This document shows, one piece after another, positions 1 through 9,655 of a stretch of 64,000 nt of DNA (the first letter of the stretch is position 1; each line of letters opens with the position of its first letter). The translations under genes and the position numbers were made by a program. Origin of the DNA: Marinobacter sp. SS5-14b (GTDB lineage: Bacteria; Pseudomonadota; Gammaproteobacteria; Pseudomonadales; Oleiphilaceae); contig NZ_JASSVM010000004.1 of the NCBI RefSeq assembly GCF_030541005.1, positions 124,001 to 188,000 on the forward strand, given 5' to 3'. The notes under the pieces were generated by a model. That model saw only the letters and a list, made by a program, of their open reading frames with translations, made no database searches and was not told the DNA's origin.

Positions 1-1
1 A

Positions 2-1021
2 CCCGAAGGCGGCCAATGGAACTTTGATGCCGACAACCGTAAGAAGTGGTCCGGCAAGCCAGCTGCTCCCGGCCCGTTCCGGGTTGAGCCAGACGAGATA
101 ACCCAGGCGGTCATCGAGCTGGTCGATGAGCACTTTCCCCACCACTTTGGCACGACCCGGGATTTCCACTACGCAGTGACCCCGGAGCAGGCCCAACACG
201 CTCTGGACTACTTTATCGATTTTGCTCTGCCCTGCTTTGGCGACTATCAGGACGCGCTGTCGGATCAGGAAGACTGGCTGTTCCACTCCATCCTTTCACC
301 CTATCTCAATACCGGATTGCTGGACCCACTGGCGGTATGTGAAGCAGTTGCCCAGGCCTGGTACAGGGGCCGGGCGCCGCTGAATGCGGTTGAAGGTTTC
401 ATCCGGCAGATCATCGGGTGGCGAGAGTTTGTCCGCGGTATTTACTGGCTGCACATGCCCGGGTACGCGCAGGAAAACCGCCTGGGTAACACCCGCGCTC
501 TGCCATGGTTCTACTGGACCGGCAAAACCAGGATGCGCTGTTTGCACAAAGCCATTGATGCAACGGCGCGCAACGCTTACGCCCACCACATTCAGAGATT
601 GATGGTGACTGGCAACTTTGCCCTGTTGGCGGGGGTAAAGCCTGAAGAGATATGCGACTGGTATCTGGCGGTTTACATCGACGCCTTCGACTGGGTAGAA
701 CTGCCCAACACCCTGGGCATGGTGATGCATGCTGATGGCGGTTATCTAGGCTCCAAACCTTACGCCGCCAGCGGAAAATACATTCAGCGCATGTCTGACC
801 ACTGCCAGAACTGCCACTACCGGGTTCAGGATGCCACTGGCGACCGGGCCTGCCCGTTTAATTCTCTGTACTGGCATTTTATTGACCGCCATCGGGAGGC
901 CTTCTCCGGCAACCCCCGGATGACCATGATGTACCGCAACTGGGAGAGGCAGGCCCCGGAACGCCGCAAGGCCATACTGGCCCGGGCCGACCAGTTGCTG
1001 GACAATCTGGAGCAACTCTGA
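2..1021 (+). CDS. Cryptochrome/photolyase-related protein (DPRP, iron-sulfur type), 5' end outside window
   Basis: The reading frame is open from base 2, so about 339 C-terminal residues are visible and the N-terminus is missing. The first residues contain GGQWNFDADNR, a signature of the DPRP/PhrB-like iron-sulfur photolyase family, whose characterised members use FAD and repair (6-4) photoproducts. The C-terminal half keeps four cysteines in the family's 4Fe-4S arrangement: one in EEICDWY, a CxxC in HCQNC, and one in RACPF. These proteins usually have about 510 residues, so roughly a third is absent here. A second cryptochrome-family gene lies 3.3 kb downstream. Family assignment is firm; repair of a particular lesion is inferred from the family. 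Confidence 0.85.
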   Translation, partial: PEGGQWNFDADNRKKWSGKPAAPGPFRVEPDEITQAVIELVDEHFPHHFGTTRDFHYAVTPEQAQHALDYFIDFALPCFGDYQDALSDQEDWLFHSILSPYLNTGLLDPLAVCEAVAQAWYRGRAPLNAVEGFIRQIIGWREFVRGIYWLHMPGYAQENRLGNTRALPWFYWTGKTRMRCLHKAIDATARNAYAHHIQRLMVTGNFALLAGVKPEEICDWYLAVYIDAFDWVELPNTLGMVMHADGGYLGSKPYAASGKYIQRMSDHCQNCHYRVQDATGDRACPFNSLYWHFIDRHREAFSGNPRMTMMYRNWERQAPERRKAILARADQLLDNLEQL

Positions 1022-1117
1022 GGCTGCTCCGGAAAATACCTCACGGCAAAGCATCACAAGGCCTGCTATGCTCTGAAAACCTATGTTTTTACTGCAAACT
1101 GGATGCTGGAACACACA

Positions 1118-2386
1118 ATGGATTTTCGGGCGCTGATCACGGGACTATCACTGGCACTTTTGCATCATTCGGCGCTCGCCGGTCATCCGACCTTTAGCCT
1201 TTATACCTTCGACTCTCCGCCTTACCAGTACGCCACCGGCAGCCCTTCTGGCCCGCAGGTTTCGGGTGAAACCGTCGACACCGTGCGTTGCGCCATGGCC
1301 AGGGCGGGAGCGGCAGTCAATATAAAGCTGATCCCCCAGAACCGGGCCCGTTACTCCCTTGAACGCAATCTCATTGACGGCTATTTCGCAGTGGATCGCT
1401 CCATGGACCCAGAAACAGACGCCATCGTCAGCCACCCCGTTGCGCTGGAAAAGTGGCACTGGTTCTATACCGACACCCGCCCGGACCCGCGCCTCGCCAA
1501 GATTGGCGTTGTCAGTGGCAGCAATGAGGCCATGTGGCTGGCTGAACAGGGCTTAAAGCCCTTCGTCACCGTGGCCAGTGCCGAACAATTGCCCGCACTG
1601 CTCAAACGAAACCGGATTGATCTCGCGTTGATGGATCAGAGGGTAATGAACCTGCTGGAGCAGGCGACACCGGCCCTGGGGCAGCTACTGCACCATTCGT
1701 TCGTGCGCTATGCGCCCTTGCACCTTTACCTTAGCCGTCGTTTCAGCAACGAACACACCGAGTTCTTGCCACTGTTTAACCGGCATCTTCCAGACTGCAT
1801 GACGGCCCATCTGAAACTGTCGGAGGACGAACGTCAACAGGTTGCCAGCGTGGCCGAAGCACTGATTCAGGACCTGTCGGGCAAAGTCAGTTTCTCCCGG
1901 ACCATCCACCAGGGGCCGAGTTACGACACTCATACCGACATACTGACCCAGGACACCGTCTGGCGGGCCCTTGCACCCCGCCAGGCAACACCTCTGGCGG
2001 CACAGATCCTTGCACTTCCTGTGTCTGAGGCATTAGCTCAGTGGCAGTCAGAGAAGTCGCCTCTGGTTACCGAGGTGTTGGTGATCAACACCAAGGGCGC
2101 GCTTGTGGCTATGAGCCAGCTTTCGTCTGACTATTGGCAGGGTGACGAACCCAAGTTTCAGGAAATCGTCATCGAAACCGAGGAGAGCCTGGTTCAACGG
2201 GCCAGCCTGTGGATTTCACCGATCCGCTATGACGCCTCAACCAGCCAGTTCCAGATAACGGTCAGTGTCCCTATACCTTTGGCAGAACCGAACAACGGCC
2301 TTGAAGGCGTGCTTTCTCTCGGTCTTGCCATTGAAGCTGTCCTGCAAAGCCCGGAAGAGCGGGATCAACATTCGGCAACCCACTAG
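1118..2386 (+). CDS. Periplasmic solute-binding-like protein with a C-terminal sensor-like domain
   Basis: This 422-residue protein starts with a clear signal peptide (MDFRALITGLSLALLHHSALA). I chose the ATG at 1118 rather than the one at 1103 because it puts the signal peptide at the N-terminus. Residues ~25-240 resemble family 3 extracellular solute-binding proteins (SBP_bac_3): FSLYTFDSPPYQY, then a segment that converts residues to a 'not-self' ligand cleft such as GVVSGSNEAMWLAEQGL. Residues ~265-415 look like a PAS/Cache-type ligand-sensing fold (TEVLVINTKGALVAMS). There is no membrane segment after the signal peptide and no permease nearby, so a sensory or scavenging role is possible but unproven. 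Its stop overlaps the stop of the convergent HAD gene by 3 bases. Confidence 0.6.
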   Translation: MDFRALITGLSLALLHHSALAGHPTFSLYTFDSPPYQYATGSPSGPQVSGETVDTVRCAMARAGAAVNIKLIPQNRARYSLERNLIDGYFAVDRSMDPETDAIVSHPVALEKWHWFYTDTRPDPRLAKIGVVSGSNEAMWLAEQGLKPFVTVASAEQLPALLKRNRIDLALMDQRVMNLLEQATPALGQLLHHSFVRYAPLHLYLSRRFSNEHTEFLPLFNRHLPDCMTAHLKLSEDERQQVASVAEALIQDLSGKVSFSRTIHQGPSYDTHTDILTQDTVWRALAPRQATPLAAQILALPVSEALAQWQSEKSPLVTEVLVINTKGALVAMSQLSSDYWQGDEPKFQEIVIETEESLVQRASLWISPIRYDASTSQFQITVSVPIPLAEPNNGLEGVLSLGLAIEAVLQSPEERDQHSATH

Positions 2387-4071
2387 GGCGGCCCCACCTC
2401 GCACGCCAGCACCAGTGCCCAGAATTCCGAGAAGTCATTCACCACCACATCGGGCTTGTCCGGATGCTTGTGGGTGCCGGGAAATATCCGGTTCAGCCAG
2501 GGCAGATCCCATTGCGCGCCGTTGAAAAACACTGACGTCATGCCGGCACGCTTGGCCGCAATCACATCGGTGGTGGAGTCTCCCACATACCACACGCTCG
2601 GCCCCGGCGGGTAATCCAGCTTTTGCGCCGCCAGCAATAACTGGTCCGGATGAGGTTTGCGCAGGGGGGTGTCATCACCGCACACATCCACTTCGAACAG
2701 ATGCGTCCAGCCGGTATCTTCCACCGCCGCCAGCTCATGCTCAAAGAACTCCCGGTCGCGATTAGTGATCACCCCCACCTGAATGCCCAGCCGGTGCAGC
2801 CCCTCCAGAACGTGCCGGACTCTGGGCTCAAACGCCTTCACGGTGCCGTAGTGGTTGCGGTAATGATGATTGAACGCTTTGTGGGCAATCTGCTTGGCCT
2901 GCTGGTCTTCACCGAACAGCACTTCAAAAATATCCGTACGGGAGATTTTCCGGTCCGCCTTAACCTTAGGGTGCAGCTTTGCAAACTCCCGAACGTAAGC
3001 CACCAGGCGGGCGTCTTCCGGGGTTTTGCTGTCTTCCGGTGCAACCATGCGGCCCATCAGCCCCAGGGTGTGAAAGTCCGGCAACATATCGTCCACTGCG
3101 TGGTACATGGCGTCCAGAGTGTCTACCAGGGTGGCGTGCCAATCGAACAGCACCACGGCCGGGCGAGTCAGTTTAACCACCGCCGGGTGCCAGTCCGGCT
3201 CAATCCGCGGTTCCGGCCGCTCCGGTGCCGGGAAGGGCTTTGGTCGCACCTCCGCCGGGCGGGCATGGAAGGCATCCGGGTGTTCCCGCTCCAGTAGCGC
3301 GAGCAGATCCATCAATTCCTCAAAGCTGCCCAGAATGGCCGCAGGGGCATCCCGCTTGGTAAACCAGCTGCCGATCCGTTCCGGCTCCCAGCAGGCACCG
3401 TTATAAAACACGCCAGCGACACCGGCACGGTGTGCCGTCAGCATATCCACATAGCTGTCACCCACGTACCAGGCGCGAGGATCTACCTGCAGCCCCAGCT
3501 GTTCCAATGCTTTGAGGATCACTTCGGGGTCTGGCTTGTACTCGGTGACATCGTCGGCGCACACGGTGGCATCGAAAAGATGGTGCCAGCGCCCTTCATC
3601 CACAATGGCCAGTTCTTTATCCAGAAATTCCCGATTGCGATTGGTAGACACCGCCAGCTTGATGCCCATGGCCTTGAGGGCGGACAGGTACTCGTAGGCA
3701 CCGGGCTGGAAAGGCTTAACCCGGCCGAAATACTTTCGATAGGCGTTATTATAGGCTTTGTGCGCCTGCAATTTGGCCGCCTTGTTGTCGCCGAAGATGG
3801 CGTTGAAGATATCCGTACGGGACACCCGGCGCTCCGCCAGAATGCGCGGGTGCAAGCGGCGAAAGATGCGGATGTAGCGTACCAGCCGGGCGTCGTCTTC
3901 GGTGCGGCACTGGTCTTCCGGTAAGAGCTGCTCCACCAAACCCAGCTCTTCGAGCTGAGGCAGCATCTCCTCCATGGCACTGAACATGGCATCATGGGTG
4001 TCCACCAGCGTGCCGTGCCAGTCGAAGATCAGGACAGATGGGGGCTGCAGTCCTTCGTTCAGTTTGGTCAT
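2383..4071 (-). CDS. Tandem double-HAD-domain hydrolase-like protein with altered motif I
   Basis: The 562-residue protein consists of two homologous haloacid-dehalogenase domains, residues ~12-260 and ~305-550, joined by a proline-rich linker (~270-295). Each domain retains motif II ([18 protein letters not shown]), the motif III lysine (EYKPDP; LRKPHP) and motif IV ([18 protein letters not shown]). Motif I is FDWHGTLVD in the first and FDWHATLVD in the second: the nucleophile Asp (D17, D310) is present, but the second Asp of the usual DxD is His in both (H19, H312). Most HAD phosphatases have a single domain of 200-250 residues, so this is an internal duplication. Substrate unknown. It converges with the upstream gene. 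Confidence 0.8.
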   Translation of the reverse strand: MTKLNEGLQPPSVLIFDWHGTLVDTHDAMFSAMEEMLPQLEELGLVEQLLPEDQCRTEDDARLVRYIRIFRRLHPRILAERRVSRTDIFNAIFGDNKAAKLQAHKAYNNAYRKYFGRVKPFQPGAYEYLSALKAMGIKLAVSTNRNREFLDKELAIVDEGRWHHLFDATVCADDVTEYKPDPEVILKALEQLGLQVDPRAWYVGDSYVDMLTAHRAGVAGVFYNGACWEPERIGSWFTKRDAPAAILGSFEELMDLLALLEREHPDAFHARPAEVRPKPFPAPERPEPRIEPDWHPAVVKLTRPAVVLFDWHATLVDTLDAMYHAVDDMLPDFHTLGLMGRMVAPEDSKTPEDARLVAYVREFAKLHPKVKADRKISRTDIFEVLFGEDQQAKQIAHKAFNHHYRNHYGTVKAFEPRVRHVLEGLHRLGIQVGVITNRDREFFEHELAAVEDTGWTHLFEVDVCGDDTPLRKPHPDQLLLAAQKLDYPPGPSVWYVGDSTTDVIAAKRAGMTSVFFNGAQWDLPWLNRIFPGTHKHPDKPDVVVNDFSEFWALVLACEVGPP

Positions 4072-4144
4072 AAGAAAACCTTTGCCGTTTCAGTCACGTA
4101 TATCCATCAAAACCCATACCCTCAGTAAAAACCAAAAACCCCGG

Positions 4145-4288
4145 ATGCACAAAAAACCACACCTGCCCGAAAAAACCTGCCCGGTCTGCCAGCGCCCCTT
4201 CACCTGGCGCAAGAAGTGGGCAAAAGACTGGGACAATGTTCGTTATTGCAGCGAACGCTGCCGCCGCGCCCGGAGCACGCAGCCATGA
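4145..4288 (+). CDS. DUF2256 small zinc-ribbon-like protein
   Basis: A 47-residue protein starting at ATG 4145. It carries two cysteine pairs, CPVC near residue 12 and CSERC near residue 38, with a Trp/Lys-rich stretch between them ([17 protein letters not shown]). This is the pattern of DUF2256, a short family that habitually sits beside cryptochrome/photolyase genes. Its stop codon overlaps the start of the photolyase-family gene (ATGA at 4285-4288), so the two are very probably translationally coupled. Function is unknown; metal binding is inferred from the cysteines. Confidence 0.85.
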   Translation: MHKKPHLPEKTCPVCQRPFTWRKKWAKDWDNVRYCSERCRRARSTQP

Positions 4289-5805
4289 CCACCGTGGTCT
4301 GGTTCAAGCGGGATCTACGCACCCGCGATCACGCCCCGCTGGTGGCTGGCGCGACTCTGGCTGAACCGGTGATTCCGTTGTACGTCATTGAAGACGAATA
4401 CTGGCAGCAGCCAGACACCAGCGGCCGGCAATGGGGTTTTATCCGCGACTCCCTTGATGATCTGGATCGACAATTGCGAACAGCGGGCAACCAACTGCTA
4501 GTCACCCGGGGGTCGGTCATCGAAGCGCTCCGTCAGCTCAAAGCCAGCCATGGCATCCGGAGAGTGTTTTGCCACCAGGAAACCGGCGGCCAGTGGACCT
4601 TCGAGCGCGACAAGGCCGTTGTCCAGTGGTGTTCCGACAACCAGGTGGAGCTCAGAGAGTGGAACCAGTTCGGCGTGGTTCGCCGGCTTAAAGACCGGGA
4701 CATCTGGGACAGGGCCTGGACCGAATTGATGAGACAGCCCGCGCTTGAGGCACCCCGCTGCGTACCCGCTGTCGGCTCTATTCCGTCTGTGGCATGGCGT
4801 AGCCTTGAACCGGGCGCCACCGGAGCAGACCCGTGCCCGGGCCGGCAAACCGGCGGCAGCAGCCCCGGTGAGAAGTTACTGGCGTCGTTTCTGGAACGCC
4901 GGTGCGTGGGTTACCAGTACAACATTTCCAGCCCGAACACGGCGGTTCGCGCCTGTTCCCGGCTGAGTCCCCACATCTCCTACGGCACCGTCAGCCTCCG
5001 GGAGATCTACCAACAGGCCAAGGCGGCCGGCAATCATCGGAATACCCTGCCCCGGAAACAGAAAAGCCTGACCAGCTTCCGCTCCCGTCTGCACTGGCAT
5101 TGCCACTTCATCCAGAAACTTGAAGACGAGCCGGAGCTGGAGTTCCGCGCCATGCACCGGGAACTGGAGGGCATGAAAACCGGGCCGAACAATTCCGAAC
5201 GGCTACAGCGCTGGCAGCAAGGGCAAACCGGTTGGCCTTTGGTGGATGCCTGCATGCGCAGCCTGCAGCACACCGGCTGGCTCAACTTCCGGATGCGGGC
5301 AATGCTGATGGCCGTGGCCAGCTATCAACTCTGGCTGCACTGGCGTGATCCGGCCCTGCACCTCGCGCGACTGTTCACCGATTTCGAGCCGGGCATTCAC
5401 TATTCCCAGGCCCAGATGCAATCCGGCCTGACCGGCATCAATGCCCTGCGCATCTACAATCCGGTGCTGCAAAGCCAGAAGCTGGACCCGAACGGCGAAT
5501 TTATCCGGCGCTGGATTCCCGAGCTGGCCGGGGTGCCCCGGGAAATGATCCATACCCCCTGGTTGATGACGCCCACCCAGAAAGCGAAGTTCGGCGGCAA
5601 CACCTACATTGCCCCGGTGTGCGACCACGAACAGGCGGCCCGGGCGGCGCGCAAGGCGGTGGGCGACTTCCGGAAACAATACGTAAGCCGAGAAGAGACT
5701 GGCCGGGTACTGGACCGCCACGGCAGCCGCAAGGGGCCGCATCAAACACGGCCGAAAGCAGCAGCCAAGCAGACGCCGGACAACCAGCTGTCTTTATTTG
5801 ATTAA
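4285..5805 (+). CDS. Cryptochrome/DNA photolyase family FAD-binding protein
   Basis: 506 residues. The N-terminus ([18 protein letters not shown]) is the photolyase alpha/beta domain that binds the antenna chromophore; the C-terminal half holds the FAD-binding helical domain, with [28 protein letters not shown] and the ALRIYNP segment. In class I photolyases the segment before the last motif reads roughly GGWQWxAGTG; here it is [19 protein letters not shown], so the lesion-facing tryptophan region differs. This points to a cryptochrome-like subgroup rather than a standard CPD photolyase. I chose the ATG at 4285 over the upstream frame because of the 4-base overlap with DUF2256. Whether it repairs DNA or senses blue light cannot be told from sequence. 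Confidence 0.85.
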   Translation: MTTVVWFKRDLRTRDHAPLVAGATLAEPVIPLYVIEDEYWQQPDTSGRQWGFIRDSLDDLDRQLRTAGNQLLVTRGSVIEALRQLKASHGIRRVFCHQETGGQWTFERDKAVVQWCSDNQVELREWNQFGVVRRLKDRDIWDRAWTELMRQPALEAPRCVPAVGSIPSVAWRSLEPGATGADPCPGRQTGGSSPGEKLLASFLERRCVGYQYNISSPNTAVRACSRLSPHISYGTVSLREIYQQAKAAGNHRNTLPRKQKSLTSFRSRLHWHCHFIQKLEDEPELEFRAMHRELEGMKTGPNNSERLQRWQQGQTGWPLVDACMRSLQHTGWLNFRMRAMLMAVASYQLWLHWRDPALHLARLFTDFEPGIHYSQAQMQSGLTGINALRIYNPVLQSQKLDPNGEFIRRWIPELAGVPREMIHTPWLMTPTQKAKFGGNTYIAPVCDHEQAARAARKAVGDFRKQYVSREETGRVLDRHGSRKGPHQTRPKAAAKQTPDNQLSLFD

Positions 5806-5841
5806 ATCACTCAACGGAAAAACAACAAGCTCCCAGTTTGT

Positions 5842-6396
5842 TTACCGCCCTCTCGGGCTCTGCGCCTGGTTCTCCAGCATCTGCTCCATCATCAGCTGCA
5901 TCTGATCCATGCGCTGCTCCATCATCTCCAGGCGCTGATCAGCGTCCATGCCGGAACTACCTGCCTGGGCACCGCCGGCATTGGCAGACTGCTTCCGGGA
6001 CTGGTTACCCATTCCACCCTGGCCACTTCCCATCTGACCCTGCCCCTGACGCTGCCCCATCATTCCCTGACCCTGACCTTGGCCTTGGCCTCTCATGCCG
6101 CCACGCATCATTTGCATATGCTGCTGCATGTATTCCATATGCTTTTCGCGAATACGCTGGCGCTCTTCATCCGACTTCGCATTGCGCATTTCCTGCCTCA
6201 TGGCCTGCATTTGTGCCATGTTTTGATTCATTTGCTGCATCTGCTCCTGGTTCATCATGCCACCACGGGCCATCTGACCGGCATTCCCCTGGGCAAAAAC
6301 CAGCAGTGGAGCCGAAACGAGAACAGAGCAGGCGCCGAGCCTTACATCAGACCCACACCGAAACGCTTCATGACCAGCGCAAGCCCGCCGAAGCAA
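5842..6396 (-). CDS. Secreted Met/Gln/Gly-rich low-complexity protein, start uncertain
   Basis: The frame encodes up to 184 residues, with a hydrophobic stretch (CSVLVSAPLLVFAQ) resembling a signal peptide followed by a strongly biased region: MQQMNQNMAQMQ, HMEYMQQHMQMMRGG, then glycine/glutamine repeats. No ATG precedes the hydrophobic stretch. The only upstream candidate is a TTG at 6396, which would overlap the preceding gene by 55 bases. No domain is recognised. Methionine-rich secreted proteins are often linked to copper or to oxidative stress, but nothing here proves that. It probably shares a transcript with the DUF3147-like gene upstream. Confidence 0.5.
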   Translation of the reverse strand: MLRRACAGHEAFRCGSDVRLGACSVLVSAPLLVFAQGNAGQMARGGMMNQEQMQQMNQNMAQMQAMRQEMRNAKSDEERQRIREKHMEYMQQHMQMMRGGMRGQGQGQGQGMMGQRQGQGQMGSGQGGMGNQSRKQSANAGGAQAGSSGMDADQRLEMMEQRMDQMQLMMEQMLENQAQSPRGR

Positions 6397-6692
6397 ACGA
6401 TGGTGAGTACCGCACTGCCCGCCAATGACGGCCAGAATCCGAACCGGGGCAACAGGAACGGAAACAACAGAAACATCGGCAGGGTGGGCAGCACGTACCA
6501 GAAGGTGTACCAGGCATGATTGGCAATTTTCTCGCCCGACTGATGTTCCAGGTACATCCAGATCATCGCCAGCACCGTCACGGTCGGCAGCGCGGCAATC
6601 AACGCACCGAGTTTATCGCTGCGTTTTGCCACTTCAGAAATCAGCACCACCAGTGCGGCGGTGATGGCGTATTTGGTGATCAGCCATGCCAT
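6342..6692 (-). CDS. Small four-helix membrane protein, DUF3147-like
   Basis: 116 residues, starting MAWLITKYAITAALVVLISE, with four predicted membrane helices (~3-22, 29-47, 60-80, 88-108). The charged loop SEVAKRSDKLGALIAALP after helix 1 is typical of the DUF3147 family of unknown function. I chose the ATG at 6692 rather than an upstream alternative because AGGAGA lies just before it. It is divergent from the CDF transporter at 6784 and probably cotranscribed with the Met-rich gene downstream. Confidence 0.7.
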   Translation of the reverse strand: MAWLITKYAITAALVVLISEVAKRSDKLGALIAALPTVTVLAMIWMYLEHQSGEKIANHAWYTFWYVLPTLPMFLLFPFLLPRFGFWPSLAGSAVLTIVCFGGLALVMKRFGVGLM

Positions 6693-6783
6693 TCGTTTTC
6701 TCCTTCGCAATAAAGAGTCTTGACCCTACAGTAACTAACAGGTTTTCTAATAGCACCATCACATTGATGAACCGGAGCTGTGA

Positions 6784-7680
6784 ATGACGGAGTCCTGCAA
6801 AAACGACTGTAGCGGCAAAAAATCTGCTGCAGAAGAAATACCCCAGTCCGATATTCCCACCGCCACGGGTGAATGGTTGAGCCGCTACCGCATTCCAAAA
6901 ATGGACTGTCCATCTGAAGAACGAATGATCCGCATGGCACTGGGGGGATTAGGCGCTGTTCAGGGGCTGTCATTCGATTTGCCAGGCCGTAAGCTTGAAG
7001 TTTTGCATAACGGACAAGCCGAGCCAATTACCGAAAAGCTGGCCACTCTGGGGCTGGGTGCGGAACTCCAGGGTACCCGCAAGGCAAGTGCAGAGGCCCT
7101 TCAGGGGGCCGCCACCTCTGGAGCAAACCCGCAACAGGAGGCAGGCACACTGTGGATTCTGCTGGCCATTAACGGGCTGATGTTCGTGTTTGAGATGGTC
7201 ATGGGCCTGATGGCCCAATCAGCCGGCCTGGTTGCCGATTCTCTGGACATGTTTGCCGATGCGGCCGTGTATGGACTGGCACTTTATGCGGTGGGGCATG
7301 GGGTAAAAATGCAGGTTCGCGCCGCTCACATAGCGGGTGTTCTGCAGCTTGTTCTGGCACTCGGCGTGCTGATCGAAGTCGGCCGGCGATTTGTGTTTGG
7401 CAGTGAACCAGAGTCCATGCTGATGATGGCCATTGCCTTTCTGGCTCTGATCGCCAATACCGCCTGCTTGTTGTTAATTTCCAGACACCGGAAAGGCGGC
7501 GCCCACATGAAGGCCAGCTACATATTTTCAGCCAACGATGTGGTGATCAATCTGGGCATTATCCTTGCCGGGGCACTGGTTGCCTGGACCGGCTCCAACT
7601 ACCCGGACCTGGTTATCGGCACCATCGTGGGCCTGATTGTTCTCAACGGCGCCCGGCGTATTCTGGCCCTGAAAGGCTGA
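6784..7680 (+). CDS. CDF-family cation transporter with N-terminal metal-binding-like domain
   Basis: 298 residues. Residues ~30-95 form a heavy-metal-associated-like ferredoxin fold, but the metal loop reads MDCPSEE (40-46), with a single Cys rather than CxxC; this variant is common in this CDF subgroup. Residues ~120-298 are the transmembrane domain, with GLVADSLDMFADAAVY on one helix supplying the usual Asp pair. On the matching later helix the sequence is SANDVVINLG, so the second His of the classical HxxxD pair is replaced. The long cytoplasmic C-terminal domain of CzcD-type proteins is missing. Probably exports divalent metal; which metal is unknown. It precedes another CDF gene by 37 bases. 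Confidence 0.8.
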   Translation: MTESCKNDCSGKKSAAEEIPQSDIPTATGEWLSRYRIPKMDCPSEERMIRMALGGLGAVQGLSFDLPGRKLEVLHNGQAEPITEKLATLGLGAELQGTRKASAEALQGAATSGANPQQEAGTLWILLAINGLMFVFEMVMGLMAQSAGLVADSLDMFADAAVYGLALYAVGHGVKMQVRAAHIAGVLQLVLALGVLIEVGRRFVFGSEPESMLMMAIAFLALIANTACLLLISRHRKGGAHMKASYIFSANDVVINLGIILAGALVAWTGSNYPDLVIGTIVGLIVLNGARRILALKG

Positions 7681-7717
7681 ATCACCACCCTCAAAAAATG
7701 TTGCCATAGAGGTAAGA

Positions 7718-8623
7718 ATGCACAGTCACGACCACGGCCACGATCACAGCCATCACTTCGACACCCATAACCGCGCCTTTGCAATCGCGATCATCCTCAA
7801 CACCCTGTTCGTAGTTATTGAAGCGACCTATGGCGTGCTGTCCGGTTCTCTGGCGCTCATCGCCGATGCTGGCCACAACCTCAGTGATGTCATGGGCTTG
7901 ATTCTGGCCTGGGTTGCCAGCTGGCTGGCCAGCAAGGCTGCGTCATACAGCAAAACTTACGGTTTGAAGAAAACCACCATTCTGGCAGCCCTGTTCAACG
8001 CCCTGATACTCATTGCGGCGGTCGGTGGAATTACCTGGGAGGCGCTGCAACGCCTGAGCAACCCTGCCGAGGTCGCAGGCCTGATTGTGGTTATCGTTGC
8101 CGGGATCGGCGTCCTGATCAACGGCATCACCATGCTGCTGTTTCTCAAAGGGCAGAAAGGGGATCTCAACATTCGCGGGGCGTTCCTGCACATGGCCGCC
8201 GACACGGCAGTGTCCGTGGGCGTGGCGATCTCTGGCACAGTGCTGATGTTCACCAATCTCCACTGGATCGATCCGGTCATCAGTCTGGTTATTGCCGTGG
8301 TTATCTTCCTGGGCACCTGGCAGCTGCTGAAAGAATCCGTCAACCTGGCGGTCGACGCCGTACCCAAGGGTATCGACCCCGCCACGGTCCGCAAGCACCT
8401 CGAACGCTTGCCAGGCGTGCAGTCAGCCCACCACCTCCACATCTGAGCCCTGAGCACGACCGAAAATGCGCTGACCGTTCATCTGGTCAAGCCGGACCCG
8501 GAAGGCGATGACGAGGCCATCCACCAGGCGTCATCCATGCTGGCGGCCGAGTTCAACATCCATCACACCACCATTCAGTGGGAACGGGGAGGCGCCCTCT
8601 GCCCGAACGGGACAGCCCACTGA
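7718..8623 (+). pseudogene. CDF zinc/cadmium transporter interrupted by an in-frame stop (Trp to TGA)
   Basis: The ATG at 7718 opens a CzcD/ZitB-like protein: His-rich N-terminus (HSHDHGHDHSHH), the metal-binding helices IADAGHNLSDV and FLHMAADTAVS, and six membrane helices. The frame stops at 8444-8446 after HHLHI. Reading through in the same frame gives ALSTTENALTVHLV and continues for 58 residues to the next stop at 8623. Relatives read HDLHIWALST here, so the TGA stands exactly where a Trp (TGG) belongs. The truncated 242-residue product keeps the membrane part but loses most of the cytoplasmic dimerisation domain. Possibilities are a true nonsense mutation, a sequencing error, or readthrough. 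Partial function cannot be excluded. Confidence 0.85.
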
Positions 8624-8632
8624 AGAGTAGCT

Positions 8633-9550
8633 TCAGAAAGCCAGTGAGATCATCACCGGGATAAACGCCAGGCCGAACAGCGTCGTCAGCATGACGGTGC
8701 CGGCGGCCTGTTTGGGCGTAGTATCCAGCAAAGTGGCAATCACCACCGTGTTGGCGGCAATCGGTGTAATGGAAATCAGGAACATGGCCTGGTGCACCGC
8801 TGGCTCGTAGACGCCCAGTATGGTGGAATCAATCCACCAGAACAGAATTGCCACCAGCGGCCAGACCACAAACTTGCCGAAAAATGCCAGTGCAGTGAAG
8901 CGGACGTTACCCGCCATCCCGCGGAAGCTGGTAATACTCATGCCAATAATCATCATGCCCAGAATGCTGTAGGCTCCGCGCAGGTTGTCGAACAGCGGCA
9001 CGAAGATCTCCGGAATGCCCACCCCCGACAGATTGAGGGCAACAGCCGCCAGAAAGGCGTACACCGAAGGCAGCTTGAGCACTCGCCAGAGTGCATCCTG
9101 GATGCTGTAGCGGCCCCGGGCCGCCAGGTAGAAGCCCACTGAGTTCTCGAACAGCGTGGTGCCCAGCATGCACACGATATAAAGCCCCAGCCCCTCTTCC
9201 CCGAACAGCAGCAACGCCACCGGCACCCCGAAGTACCCGGTGTTACCGGAACCCACGCACAGGGGAATGATGTTGGCACTGCCATCGGTAAGGACCTTCC
9301 TCGCCAGCTTCAGCTGAACAATACCCAGTACCGAGGAAATTCCAAACACCAGGAACGGCAACAGGATGACTTCGGGCGACAGCGGCGCCGCCATGACACC
9401 GGAAAACACCACAGACGGCGTGACGATGTACAGCATGATGCCGGCAATGTGCCGGCCGCTGGCCTCCAGGTAACGGCCGGCAATCCAGCCCAGCCCAACC
9501 GTGACGTAGAGCGGGATCAGCTTGAAGAAAAGGGCAAACGCAGCGGCCAT
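8633..9550 (-). CDS. AEC (auxin efflux carrier) family transporter
   Basis: 305 residues, ten predicted membrane helices in two groups of five. MAAAFALFFKLIPLYVTVGL at the N-terminus and the central loop around VCMLGTTLFENSVGFYL are typical of bacterial AEC/BASS-like permeases. The ATG at 9550 is preferred over an upstream frame extension that is polar and lacks support. Characterised members move organic anions such as malate; the substrate here is unknown. It is divergent from norC, and the 190-base gap carries the norC control region. Confidence 0.75.
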   Translation of the reverse strand: MAAAFALFFKLIPLYVTVGLGWIAGRYLEASGRHIAGIMLYIVTPSVVFSGVMAAPLSPEVILLPFLVFGISSVLGIVQLKLARKVLTDGSANIIPLCVGSGNTGYFGVPVALLLFGEEGLGLYIVCMLGTTLFENSVGFYLAARGRYSIQDALWRVLKLPSVYAFLAAVALNLSGVGIPEIFVPLFDNLRGAYSILGMMIIGMSITSFRGMAGNVRFTALAFFGKFVVWPLVAILFWWIDSTILGVYEPAVHQAMFLISITPIAANTVVIATLLDTTPKQAAGTVMLTTLFGLAFIPVMISLAF

Positions 9551-9655
9551 CGGCACTCCATGAGAAAAACGTAACTGGACAGGCAGGCTGCGAAGTCTAG
9601 CACCTACCTCTCCGGAGGTAACTCCCCGGCGCAATAGAGAAACCTCCGGGGTTCT

